Source: Endoryza sp044226045 (GTDB lineage: Bacteria; Bacteroidota; Bacteroidia; Chitinophagales; Chitinophagaceae). Taken from it: a DNA stretch of 64,000 nt. The position numbers and the translations under genes were made by a program. The notes beneath the pieces were generated by a model. That model had not been told where the DNA came from and did not search any database. It saw only the letters and a list, made by a program, of their open reading frames with translations. This document shows, piece after piece, positions 1 through 8,160 of this stretch; within the stretch, counting starts at the first letter, position 1; every line of letters starts with the position of its first letter. The stretch is taken from assembly GCA_044226045.1 (NCBI GenBank), contig JBGAHR010000012.1, positions 33,556 through 97,555 on the forward strand, read 5' to 3'.

Positions 1-124
1 TAAATAATATCACAACGAACGGACAACCCCCACCTTCCGAATTTTTTGTATTTCCTATTCGCGCTCATTGAAAACCATCCGTATCGGAATCCATTTTTAA
101 TATCCTAAAACAAAGGAGGTGTTT

Positions 125-415
125 ATGGTTCACGATTCTCCCTTTATCAATCGCCGCAAAAAAACGATTGAATTCCACATTCAGCACGGTTGCGCTAACC
201 AGATCAGTCTTTCCGGAAGCTTTAATAATTGGGCGCAGGATGTTTTGCTGCTGACCAACAAAAAAGGCGAATGGAAAATTGAGATTCCCCTACTTCCCAA
301 GGGACGTTACTACTATAAATTCTTTATTGACGACCAGATGTGGGTGGAAGATATCGACAATCCCTGGCGCGAACCCGATGGAAAAAACGGATGGAACAGT
401 GTGCTGGAAATATAG
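125..415 (+). CDS. Small glycogen-binding (CBM48/AMPK-beta-like) domain protein
   Basis: A single-domain protein of 96 residues with the fold signature of isoamylase N-terminal/CBM48 or AMPK-beta glycogen-binding modules: a GSFNNWAQD turn, a GEWKIEIPLLPKGRYYYKF strand pair, then VDG-like FIDDQMW and a DPD-like DNPWREPDGKNGW end. Such stand-alone modules are common in Bacteroidota and are thought to bind alpha-glucans; no catalytic domain is attached. There is no signal peptide, so it should be cytoplasmic. The ATG at 125 was chosen because an AGGAGG Shine-Dalgarno (114-119) stands five bases before it; a GTG at 119 lies inside that site. It converges on the SDR gene at 543-1241. The fold call is by motif only and the ligand is not shown. 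Confidence 0.8.
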   Translation: MVHDSPFINRRKKTIEFHIQHGCANQISLSGSFNNWAQDVLLLTNKKGEWKIEIPLLPKGRYYYKFFIDDQMWVEDIDNPWREPDGKNGWNSVLEI

Positions 416-542
416 ACGTTTTTCGTTTTACGTTTAACGTTTCACGTGCTTGGCGGTTTGCGGTTGACGGTTTGCGGTTTGCAGTTATGATTAGAAACCT
501 GAAACGAGAAACGAGAAACGTGAAACGTGAAACGACAAACCA
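416..542. repeat. Short-period repeat block with inverted halves between convergent genes
   Basis: The left half is built from ACGTTT, GCGGTTT and CGTTTCACG units, and the right half from AACGAGAA, GTGAAACG and AAACGACAAAC units. The two halves are roughly reverse complements, so the block can fold into a long imperfect stem between two converging genes, where it might end transcription. The same unit families recur near 14.3 kb and 27.5 kb. No gene is supported here; open frames through the block are a by-product of the period. Confidence 0.7.
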
Positions 543-1241
543 CTACCCTCGCCCATATACCTTCAACACCGGTTCTCTCAAAACGGCTGCTTCGCCGGTT
601 GTATAAAAATAGATTGCTTCGGCTATTGCTTCGGGTTTGACCCATTTGGAAGTATCTGCATCGGGCATTGACTTCCTGTTTTGCGGAGTATCTATGGTAC
701 TGGGTACTACCACACAAACAACCACATCCGTTCCTTTGGCTTCTTCATTCATCAATTCAGCGAGGCGAAAGATCATGGATTTGGCGATGGAATAAGCGAC
801 CATCCCTTTTCCGTTTCTGCTATCGAGACCGGGCTTCGATCCAATAAGAAAGATACGTCCCCTGCCCTTTTGCATCATCTCAAGGAAGATGGGCCTGGCC
901 GTGTTATAAGCCGTTTCGAAATTGAGGTGAATCTGCTTCTGTATATCTGCCAGACCTGTTTCCGCTATCTTACCCATGGCAAAACCACCCACGGTCAGCA
1001 CAGCAATATCAATAGTTCCTCTTTCTTTGATAATTTTTTGAATGGCAGCTTGCGCGGCTTGTTCGTTTGACAGATCAGCTTCCTCCGTAAAAAAGTACTG
1101 AGACCCCATATCCCATTTTACCGGATCACCCGGCACAATAGTTCCCACCACCTTGTGTCCTTCGTCCAAGAATTTTTTCACAACAGCCTGCCCCATATTT
1201 CCGGCTGCACCCGTCACGACTACCACGTTCCCCGTTGACAT
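543..1241 (-). CDS. Short-chain dehydrogenase/reductase (SDR)
   Basis: A Rossmann-fold SDR of 232 residues. The cofactor loop TGAAGNMG is at residues 10-17, the NNAG-equivalent TVGG near 83-86, the catalytic Ser at about 135 (IGS), and the YxxxK pair Tyr150/Lys154 (YSIAK). No signal peptide is seen, so it is cytoplasmic. It is the last gene on the minus strand of the pectin/rhamnose cluster, 30 bases after the GH53 gene, so it is probably co-transcribed. Its substrate cannot be read from the sequence; a ketouronate or deoxy-sugar reductase acting on products of the GH88 enzyme would fit the neighbours, but a general oxidoreductase is equally possible. Confidence 0.85.
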   Translation of the reverse strand: MSTGNVVVVTGAAGNMGQAVVKKFLDEGHKVVGTIVPGDPVKWDMGSQYFFTEEADLSNEQAAQAAIQKIIKERGTIDIAVLTVGGFAMGKIAETGLADIQKQIHLNFETAYNTARPIFLEMMQKGRGRIFLIGSKPGLDSRNGKGMVAYSIAKSMIFRLAELMNEEAKGTDVVVCVVVPSTIDTPQNRKSMPDADTSKWVKPEAIAEAIYFYTTGEAAVLREPVLKVYGRG

Positions 1242-1271
1242 ATGATGAAATTTATGATGATCGAATGATTA

Positions 1272-2465
1272 CTAATTAAATTTATACACTGCATTCATAT
1301 AATCCATCGCAGGTACCGTGTTTCCATTCCAGTCAAACAAGGCGTTGTTCTCCCAGGAGGAGCCCTGACCCCAACGATCTCTCATGGGAGACGTAATCCA
1401 GGCCGGCTCCCAGTACATGATGCCCTTACCTCCTCCGTCAATGATGGCCTGCACAAGGTCTTTCAAATATTTCAACTGACCATCCATACTCAACGGATAA
1501 TCTGGCAGGGCATCGCCCGGACCAAACAGGTTATTATACGTATCGAGGTTATTGCCGGTATATGGATAGGCAGTTTCCACAATCATAACAGTCTTGTGAT
1601 ACGAATTCGCCAGGCGACGGATGGTGTCGGTGATGGCCTTCATACTGTTTACCTGCGACCATTTGCTGTAGTGCGACAGCCCAAGAATATCAAAATCTGT
1701 AACGCCCTGCTGTTCGATAACCCCTTTCGTCCACCAACCGGCATCCTGCAGTTGTGCAACATGCAAAATTATTTTCGGTTTGATGGAAGCAGAAGTGGCG
1801 GAAAAATCGCGTACTGCTTTGATTCCACTTTTTAACAGTTCACCAAAACCTTTGAAATCGCCGTTATTGATCTGGCCATAAGGAAACAGCATTCCCGGGT
1901 TGGTTTCATTTCCGATCTGGATCATTTCAGGTGTTAATTGCCGAGAAGACAAATAGTTTAACACCCGCCATGTGTATTGATAAACCGAATCCTTTACCTG
2001 GTCGTAACTCAATCCCTGCCACGCTGCAGGAGGCTGCTGCTTTTGCGGATCCGCCCAATCATCAGAGTAGTGCAGATCCAGGTTGACCACCATTCCATTT
2101 TCTTTCGCCCGGCGAATGGTTTTTTCAACATCCAGCAGGTCGCTATACAGTTTGCCTCCGGTTACCGGCAATTGCCAACTTGGATTGTACCACAAGCGAA
2201 CCCTGACGGCATTGGCTCCATGCTGGCGAAAAATAACAAACGGGTCTTTTTGTTTCAACGAATCTTTGTATTTACCCCCATTGTCCTCAATCTGGTTGAC
2301 ATAAGAAAGATCAACGCCCATGCAGAATTCATCCCACCTGTATATTTTTTTTGATGGCATGGTGGTCTGCAAGGTTGATTTGGACTGACAGGCCACCATC
2401 CCCAATCCCTGTAAAAACAAACCCAGCAACAGCAGGCTCACTGATTTCCTGTATGTTGTTTTCAT
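1272..2465 (-). CDS. Endo-beta-1,4-galactanase lipoprotein, GH53
   Basis: The GH53 family cuts the beta-1,4-galactan side chains of type I arabinogalactan and rhamnogalacturonan I. The protein has 397 residues, typical for the family. It has a lipoprotein signal with Cys26 (LGMVAC), so it is lipid-anchored. The family start block GVDLSYVNQIED is at residues 50-61, followed by VRVRLWYNPSW and LHYSDDWADP. The acid/base Glu187 sits in IGNETNP on strand 4 and the nucleophile Glu297 in MIVETAYPYT on strand 7, as in clan GH-A. It lies 38 bases after the GH51 gene and is read with it. Galactanase plus arabinofuranosidase would strip both main RG-I side-chain types. Confidence 0.93.
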   Translation of the reverse strand: MKTTYRKSVSLLLLGLFLQGLGMVACQSKSTLQTTMPSKKIYRWDEFCMGVDLSYVNQIEDNGGKYKDSLKQKDPFVIFRQHGANAVRVRLWYNPSWQLPVTGGKLYSDLLDVEKTIRRAKENGMVVNLDLHYSDDWADPQKQQPPAAWQGLSYDQVKDSVYQYTWRVLNYLSSRQLTPEMIQIGNETNPGMLFPYGQINNGDFKGFGELLKSGIKAVRDFSATSASIKPKIILHVAQLQDAGWWTKGVIEQQGVTDFDILGLSHYSKWSQVNSMKAITDTIRRLANSYHKTVMIVETAYPYTGNNLDTYNNLFGPGDALPDYPLSMDGQLKYLKDLVQAIIDGGGKGIMYWEPAWITSPMRDRWGQGSSWENNALFDWNGNTVPAMDYMNAVYKFN

Positions 2466-2503
2466 ACTATGAAATTACGCTTTTCGAACCGGGATAAAAG
2501 AGG

Positions 2504-4042
2504 TCATTTCAATTCGAGGCTCACAATACTCTGTGCCGGCAATTCCAATACCAGTTCATCCCCCTCTTTCCGGGCGCCGTTGAAAGAAACAATCTTCACC
2601 TTCTCTTTGTTCTCAAAACTGTTGTAGTCGGACAATTTTGCAGAAGTAAGAAGCTGACCGGTAACCGTTTTCCAATTGGCTGAAACGAACTTTCCCCGAA
2701 TGGTATACTTTTTAGCCGGATCGATATTCACGAAAGTGAGGTGAACAATGCCGGCAGAATCACGGGAAGCGGAAACATTGATCGCTGGTAATTTCTGGTT
2801 ATCGTTTACGTATTCCGGTGACTGGAAGTTCACAGGCAGCAATGTGGCATCCATGTGCACTTTATACAGATCGAATACGTGATAGGTTGGCGTGAGCAAC
2901 ATGTCGGCTCCCTTTGTCAACACAAGAGCCTGCAAAACATTGATGGTTTGGGCCAGGTTGGCCATCTTCACTCTTTCGCAATGGTTGTTGAATATATTGA
3001 GTGTGCTGCCGGCTACCAGCGCGTCTCTCAGACTGTTCTGCTGATACAGGAAGCCCGGATTGGTGCCTGGTTCAACATCGGTCCAGATTCCCCATTCATC
3101 CACCACCAACGCCACTTTCCTGGCCGGATCATATTTATCCATGATAGTGGAATGACGAGTCACCAGTTCCTCCATGTAGAGACAGTTCTTCATGGTATTG
3201 AAATACTCCTTTTCATCAAAAGAAGTGGCCGAGCCTTTCTTGTTCCAGTTACCTGTTGGCAACGTATAATGGTGCAGCGTTATACCCCACATCATGTAAC
3301 CCGCCTTACGCATCAGCGTTTCAGTCCAGTTGTAATCACTTTCACTGGCGCCGCTGGCAATGCGGTACAGAGGCGCATTGTGGTAATTCCTGGCATACGT
3401 AGCATAACGCTTGTATTCATCTGCATAATAGTCAGGAGTCATGTTACCACCGCAACCCCAGCTTTCATTTCCGACACCCCAGAACTTCACTCTCCAGGGT
3501 TCGGCTCTTCCGTTCTGCTTCCTCAGTTCGGTCATTGTACTGATCGCGTCGGAATTGAGGTACTCCACCCACTTGGCCATTTCCTCAACGGTACCGCTGC
3601 CTACATTGCCGGCTATATAAGGTTCGCAATTGAGCAAGGAGCATAACTCCAGGAATTCGTGTGTACCGAAGCTATTGTCTTCCGATACGCCTCCCCAGTT
3701 GGTATTGACCATATGAGGTCGTTTATCCCTGGGCCCGATACCATCTCTCCAATGATATTCATCCGCAAAACATCCTCCCGGCCAGCGCAGGTTGGGAATC
3801 CGGATCTTCTTCAGGGCATTGACTATGTCCATTCTTATCCTGTCCTGCTTTTGTACGTTCATGGAAGGATCTACCCAGAATCCATCATAGATACATCTCC
3901 CAAGATGTTCAGAGAAATGTCCGTAAATATGGCGGCTGATGGTGTTTTTTGCATTGGAAGCATCAATTACCATGTTTACGGACGACTGGCTGATTGCCCA
4001 TAACGGCAACAGTATACATATTCCTAAAAACGCTTTTTTCAT
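2504..4042 (-). CDS. Alpha-L-arabinofuranosidase, GH51
   Basis: A GH51 enzyme of 512 residues that removes terminal alpha-L-arabinofuranosyl groups from arabinan or arabinoxylan. An N-terminal signal peptide (cleavage near residue 19) places it outside the cytoplasm. The characteristic RWPGGCFADEYHWRDGIG block is at residues 86-103, the acid/base Glu193 in GVGNESWG, and the nucleophile Glu316 in VVDEWGIW. The C-terminal beta-sandwich ends with an EGDELVLELPAQSIVSLEL strand. It is 24 bases from the upstream GH88 gene on the same strand, consistent with one operon. Intact and of full family length. Confidence 0.94.
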   Translation of the reverse strand: MKKAFLGICILLPLWAISQSSVNMVIDASNAKNTISRHIYGHFSEHLGRCIYDGFWVDPSMNVQKQDRIRMDIVNALKKIRIPNLRWPGGCFADEYHWRDGIGPRDKRPHMVNTNWGGVSEDNSFGTHEFLELCSLLNCEPYIAGNVGSGTVEEMAKWVEYLNSDAISTMTELRKQNGRAEPWRVKFWGVGNESWGCGGNMTPDYYADEYKRYATYARNYHNAPLYRIASGASESDYNWTETLMRKAGYMMWGITLHHYTLPTGNWNKKGSATSFDEKEYFNTMKNCLYMEELVTRHSTIMDKYDPARKVALVVDEWGIWTDVEPGTNPGFLYQQNSLRDALVAGSTLNIFNNHCERVKMANLAQTINVLQALVLTKGADMLLTPTYHVFDLYKVHMDATLLPVNFQSPEYVNDNQKLPAINVSASRDSAGIVHLTFVNIDPAKKYTIRGKFVSANWKTVTGQLLTSAKLSDYNSFENKEKVKIVSFNGARKEGDELVLELPAQSIVSLELK

Positions 4043-4066
4043 ATACAGCAGTTTTATTGAGTGAAA

Positions 4067-5293
4067 TCATTTCTGTCTGGTATCGGCAAGCGCAAGATAT
4101 CTTTCAAGCGCCTCGATATAGTAATAATCAGCATAGGTCAGTGGTACATCAATTTCGGTTCCGGCAGGCTTGTGACCGACACTGTGCTGAAGGATGAATC
4201 CGCCATTCGTACCAGCCGATGCACGGTAATGCCGGTCCGAAAGTGTCAGCAGGATCTTTTCGGCCACCTGTAAATATTTTTTTGCCTGGCTCTTCGAAAC
4301 ATAGTGGCTCAGTTCAATCAACGCAGAAGCCATGATGGAAGCAGCAGACGCATCACGTAAGGAATGTGGAATATCGGCAGCGTTATAATCCCAATAAGGG
4401 ATCTTGTCTGCGGGAAGGTTGGGATGGGACAATAAAAAATCAGCAATGTCTGTGGCTTGCTTCAAATATTTCGGATCACGGGTTTGACGATAAGTGGCAG
4501 TGTAGCCGTACAGTCCCCATGATTGTCCTCTTGCCCAAGCCGATTCATCAGCAAAACCCTGGGCAGTTTTTTTCTGAATGATGCTACCGTCGGTCTGGTT
4601 GTAATTGATAACATGATAGGAGCTATGGTCCGGTCGAAAATGATTGGCCATGGTAGTATTGGCATGTGTAACGGCGATCTTGTAAAAGGAAGAATCGCCG
4701 GTTTCGCGGGTAGCCCAAAAAAGCAGATCCAGGTTCATCATGTTGTCGATGATCACGAGAAACTCATTGGGTTTTCCATCCCATGATTTGATACAGCCTA
4801 CCCGGGGATTAAAACGGGTCGACAAGGATTTGGCGCTATTAACCAGCACCTGCCGATAGGAAGGATTGTCTTTCTGCACTAATGCATTTCCAAAAGAACA
4901 ATACATCATAAAACCCAGATCATGTGTATGTGTGTTGAATTGTTCTTTTTCCAGCACGCCCAGCATACGGATTGCTTCTCCGTACAAAAATGGATCGCCG
5001 GTTTGCCTGTATAACATCAACAGGGTGCCGGGATAGAAGCCACTGCACCACCAGCTTGAATTACTAAACTCGTATTGTTTGCTATCGGGGAAATAGGTTT
5101 TGGGAAATTTATCTGCCGGTAGTTTACCTGCCAGTAGTTTGTACTGGCTGACCGCCTCTGTAAAAAAATGGTTTGCCTGTTTTAATAAATTCGAATTGGG
5201 ATGATACCCTTTTACCGGTTGAGCCACCGCTATTCCCGTCAGAAGAAAACAGCTTAGTAAAACAAACAATCCTTTCATTATAGCAATTTTCAT
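4067..5293 (-). CDS. Unsaturated uronyl hydrolase, GH88
   Basis: GH88 enzymes remove 4,5-unsaturated glucuronyl or galacturonyl residues that polysaccharide lyases leave at the non-reducing end. The protein has 408 residues with a signal peptide (MKGLFVLLSCFLLTGIAVA region). The two catalytic Asp of the family are visible: Asp125 in THTHDLGFMM and Asp183 in IIDNMMNLDLLFWA. The QGFADESAWARGQSWGLYG block at about 244-262 is also typical. Next to the rhamnosidase, the likely substrate is the unsaturated galacturonyl-rhamnose product of rhamnogalacturonan lyase, although no lyase gene is in the window. A Met at residue 6 could be the start instead. Confidence 0.9.
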   Translation of the reverse strand: MKIAIMKGLFVLLSCFLLTGIAVAQPVKGYHPNSNLLKQANHFFTEAVSQYKLLAGKLPADKFPKTYFPDSKQYEFSNSSWWCSGFYPGTLLMLYRQTGDPFLYGEAIRMLGVLEKEQFNTHTHDLGFMMYCSFGNALVQKDNPSYRQVLVNSAKSLSTRFNPRVGCIKSWDGKPNEFLVIIDNMMNLDLLFWATRETGDSSFYKIAVTHANTTMANHFRPDHSSYHVINYNQTDGSIIQKKTAQGFADESAWARGQSWGLYGYTATYRQTRDPKYLKQATDIADFLLSHPNLPADKIPYWDYNAADIPHSLRDASAASIMASALIELSHYVSKSQAKKYLQVAEKILLTLSDRHYRASAGTNGGFILQHSVGHKPAGTEIDVPLTYADYYYIEALERYLALADTRQK

Positions 5294-5323
5294 TATAATA
5301 AGGAATTTTATCTCAACAATCCT

Positions 5324-5341
5324 ATTGAATACCTATTCAAT
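5324..5341. promoter_or_regulatory. Perfect 18-bp palindrome upstream of the GH88 gene
   Basis: ATTGAATACCTATTCAAT is a perfect inverted repeat of eight bases around a CC centre, 31 bases upstream of the GH88 start codon. Its size and place suit a dimeric repressor or activator site controlling the lower half of the operon. No second exact copy was found upstream of the other rhamnose genes, so the operator role is inference. Confidence 0.35.
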
Positions 5342-5378
5342 CTTATGCTTCTGTATGATAGGGTCTGTCGTTAATGCA

Positions 5379-5410
5379 AGAGGCTGTCTGCGAAATGCAG
5401 GACAGCCTCT
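5379..5410 (-). terminator. Strong hairpin between the GH78 and GH88 genes
   Basis: AGAGGCTGTC at 5379-5388 pairs fully with GACAGCCTCT at 5401-5410, and the interior TGC/GCA extends the stem over a GAAAT loop with one bulged G. It lies 29 bases after the GH78 stop codon. There is no clear T-run after it on the minus strand, so it may be an attenuator or an mRNA-stabilising or processing site rather than a full terminator. Together with the palindrome at 5324 it suggests that the three downstream glycosidases can be expressed separately. Confidence 0.5.
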
Positions 5411-5438
5411 GTAAATTACTCCTTATTTACCTTTCTGA

Positions 5439-8144
5439 CTAGTTACCGGTTACTTCAAACCGGTAAGTTCCCGAACCGATTTTAAACTGCAGATAACCCT
5501 GGTCCGTGCCGGCGAAATGAATATCACTCTGCCGGTCTGCGGCAATGCCGCTTTCAGTTACCTGAGAAATATTTTTGGCAGGAATAAATATATCCGCTTT
5601 TGTATTAACAGGAATCTGTATATCAAAAATGATCTTTCCGCCTTCTTTTTTCCATCCACTGCTCACCAACCCATAATTGGTTTCCAGACTGGCGTTCACC
5701 TGTGTAAAATTCCCCCCGATAACCGGTTTAATTCGGATATGCTTATACCCCGGGCCATCTTCATAGGTATCCAGCCCTGCCATGACCCGGTACATCCAGT
5801 CGCCAATAGCTCCATACGCGTAGTGATTGAAAGAGTTCATGCCCGGTGTCTGGAAAGTGCTGTCTGGCTTGATGCCATCCCATCTTTCCCAGATAGTGGT
5901 GGCGCCCATCTTCACCGGGTAAAGCCAGGAAGGATAGTTCTCCTGTAACAATAATGCATATGCGATATCATTGTATCCAAACCGGCTCAGTACATGACAT
6001 AAGTAAGGAGTTCCGAGGAATCCGGTGGTGAGGTGATTGCCATAGCTTTTCACATTGTCCGCCAGCCTCGCCGCCGCCTGAGCGCTCAGGCTCTCGGGTA
6101 ACATATCGAAATTGAGCGCGAGCACATAGGCTGTTTGTGTTCCGGACACGAGTCTGCCGCTGGGCGTCAAATATTCCTTTGCAAAAGCCTCTTTGATGTG
6201 TTGCAGCAGGCTTTCATATTTTGCCATATCCTCACTTTTACCAAGTACACGGGCAGCATTGATCAGCAGTTGTGTGGAATGCGCGAAGAAACACTGCGCA
6301 ATCAGGTATTTGTCGGTTACTGCCGAACGCCCATCATTGTCATCGAATGGCCGGTAGAACAGCCAGTCACCAAAATGAAATCCTTTGTTCCAGAGGTAAT
6401 CGCTGCTGTTCTTTTGCATGTATCCCACCCAGTTCTTCATGCTTTCATATTGGTTCTCCAGCACCCGTTTATCGCCATAGGCGAGATACATATTCCATGG
6501 AATAATGGTTGCCACATCTGCCCAGCCGGTTGATCCGGAAGCGCCCGGGCCCAATACATTTGGAATCACAAATGGTACACTGCCGTTGGGCAACTGATCT
6601 GCCGCCACATCTTTCAGCCATTTGGCAAAGAAGTTATTGACACCAAAATTGAAACTGGCTGTTCTCGAAAAAGCCTGCGCATCTCCGGTCCATCCAAGTC
6701 TTTCATCCCGTTGCGGACAATCCGTGGGCACGTCCAGGAAATTACCTCTTTGCCCCCACTGGATATTATGCTGGAGCTGGTTCACTAACGGATTGGAAGT
6801 ACTGAAACTGCCCGTAGGTGTCATGTTTGAATAGAGGGTAACGGCCGTAAAGTTTTCCGGTTTTATTTCACCCGGATAACCTTCGATCATGATATACCTG
6901 AATCCAAAGAAAGTGAAATGTGGTTCGAATGTTTCCACTCCCTCGCCTTTGAGAATATAGGTGGCAGTTGCTTTCGCCGCGCGAATATTATCGAGATAAA
7001 AATTGCCTGCTTTGTCAAGCACTTCCGCATGTTTAATACTGATTCGGCTACCGCTTTTACCGGTAGCTTTTACTACCACCCAGCCAACAAGATTCTGTCC
7101 GAAATCAATTACCTGTTCTCCCTTGGGTGTTTTAAAGATTTTTACCGGTGTAAAGGTTTCATGTTTCTGAACGGGTTCATTATAAGTGGCAACGAGTATC
7201 GCAGCAGGATAATCTTTTACGGTTACGCCTGCCCAGCGCCCATCTTCAAAACCCGGCGATGACCAGCCAGTCAACTCATCACGGGCATCGTAGGTTTCGC
7301 CGTGATAGATCTCAACAGATTCAATGGGCCCAATGGCTGATTTCCAGCTTTGATCTGTAACTATATATTCATCCGATCCATCGGTATAGGTCAGGTGCAA
7401 CTGGCAAAAAGCGCCCAGTTTCTTCCCATAAATATTGAAATTGTTTTCCCAGGCCAGGTATCCGCGGTACCAACCATTGCCAACGATCATACCAATGGCA
7501 TTCGAACCTGTCTTTATGAGCGAGGTTACGTCATACACCTGGTATTGCAACCGCTTGTTGTAACTGGTCCAGCCGGGTGTGAGATAATCCTTACCCACCC
7601 GTTGCCCGTTTATCTGCGCTTCATACATACCATGCGCCGTCAGGTAAACGGTGGCTGATTTGATTTTCTTAGGGGCGTTGAACTCCTTGCGGAAATATTG
7701 TGCAGGCCGGTGAATCGTGTCTTCTGTCATGGAAGATTCTATCCACTGTGCTTTCCATCGGCTCGGATCCAATATCCCCATTTCAAAATAGGCCGGTGCA
7801 CTCCAGGCCGAAGACTTTCCTTCCTGGTCCCATACCCTTACCTGCCAGGTGTACCGGTTTCCAGACTGCAACACTTTCCCTTCATAGGGAACAAATACAG
7901 ACTGATCCGAATTAACCCTGCCAGTTTTCCAGGTAACCTCTTTGCCCTGCATCACTTTTATTTCATAAGCCTTTTGCGCGGCATTGCGTTCTTTATCTTT
8001 TATCTGCCAGCCGAAACGAGGTTGCTTTTCGTCCAACCCGATGGGGTTTGTCAAATTCTCAACCGTCAGCCTGGTAACGGATAGCTGAGTCATTGCCGGA
8101 CCGGCAACCAGTAAAAGCAGGAGAACAGGCACCATTTTTTTCAT
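5439..8144 (-). CDS. Alpha-L-rhamnosidase, GH78
   Basis: A GH78 enzyme of 901 residues that releases terminal alpha-L-rhamnose. A signal peptide (MKKMVPVLLLLLVAGPAMTQ) precedes an N-terminal Ig-like strand domain, the Bac_rhamnosid_N domain (GxxYTPGWTSYNKRLQYQVY region), the core domain, the (alpha/alpha)6 catalytic domain and a C-terminal beta domain. The catalytic block DCPQRDERLGWTGDAQ is near residues 474-490, and TTIWERWDG with the second carboxylate near 750. The frame is open further upstream, but that would overlap the kinase gene by more than 100 bases; the ATG at 8144 starts directly with the signal peptide and leaves a 16-base gap. It supplies rhamnose to the catabolic genes upstream in the operon. 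Confidence 0.95.
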   Translation of the reverse strand: MKKMVPVLLLLLVAGPAMTQLSVTRLTVENLTNPIGLDEKQPRFGWQIKDKERNAAQKAYEIKVMQGKEVTWKTGRVNSDQSVFVPYEGKVLQSGNRYTWQVRVWDQEGKSSAWSAPAYFEMGILDPSRWKAQWIESSMTEDTIHRPAQYFRKEFNAPKKIKSATVYLTAHGMYEAQINGQRVGKDYLTPGWTSYNKRLQYQVYDVTSLIKTGSNAIGMIVGNGWYRGYLAWENNFNIYGKKLGAFCQLHLTYTDGSDEYIVTDQSWKSAIGPIESVEIYHGETYDARDELTGWSSPGFEDGRWAGVTVKDYPAAILVATYNEPVQKHETFTPVKIFKTPKGEQVIDFGQNLVGWVVVKATGKSGSRISIKHAEVLDKAGNFYLDNIRAAKATATYILKGEGVETFEPHFTFFGFRYIMIEGYPGEIKPENFTAVTLYSNMTPTGSFSTSNPLVNQLQHNIQWGQRGNFLDVPTDCPQRDERLGWTGDAQAFSRTASFNFGVNNFFAKWLKDVAADQLPNGSVPFVIPNVLGPGASGSTGWADVATIIPWNMYLAYGDKRVLENQYESMKNWVGYMQKNSSDYLWNKGFHFGDWLFYRPFDDNDGRSAVTDKYLIAQCFFAHSTQLLINAARVLGKSEDMAKYESLLQHIKEAFAKEYLTPSGRLVSGTQTAYVLALNFDMLPESLSAQAAARLADNVKSYGNHLTTGFLGTPYLCHVLSRFGYNDIAYALLLQENYPSWLYPVKMGATTIWERWDGIKPDSTFQTPGMNSFNHYAYGAIGDWMYRVMAGLDTYEDGPGYKHIRIKPVIGGNFTQVNASLETNYGLVSSGWKKEGGKIIFDIQIPVNTKADIFIPAKNISQVTESGIAADRQSDIHFAGTDQGYLQFKIGSGTYRFEVTGN

Positions 8145-8160
8145 ACAGGGGTGTTTTGTA

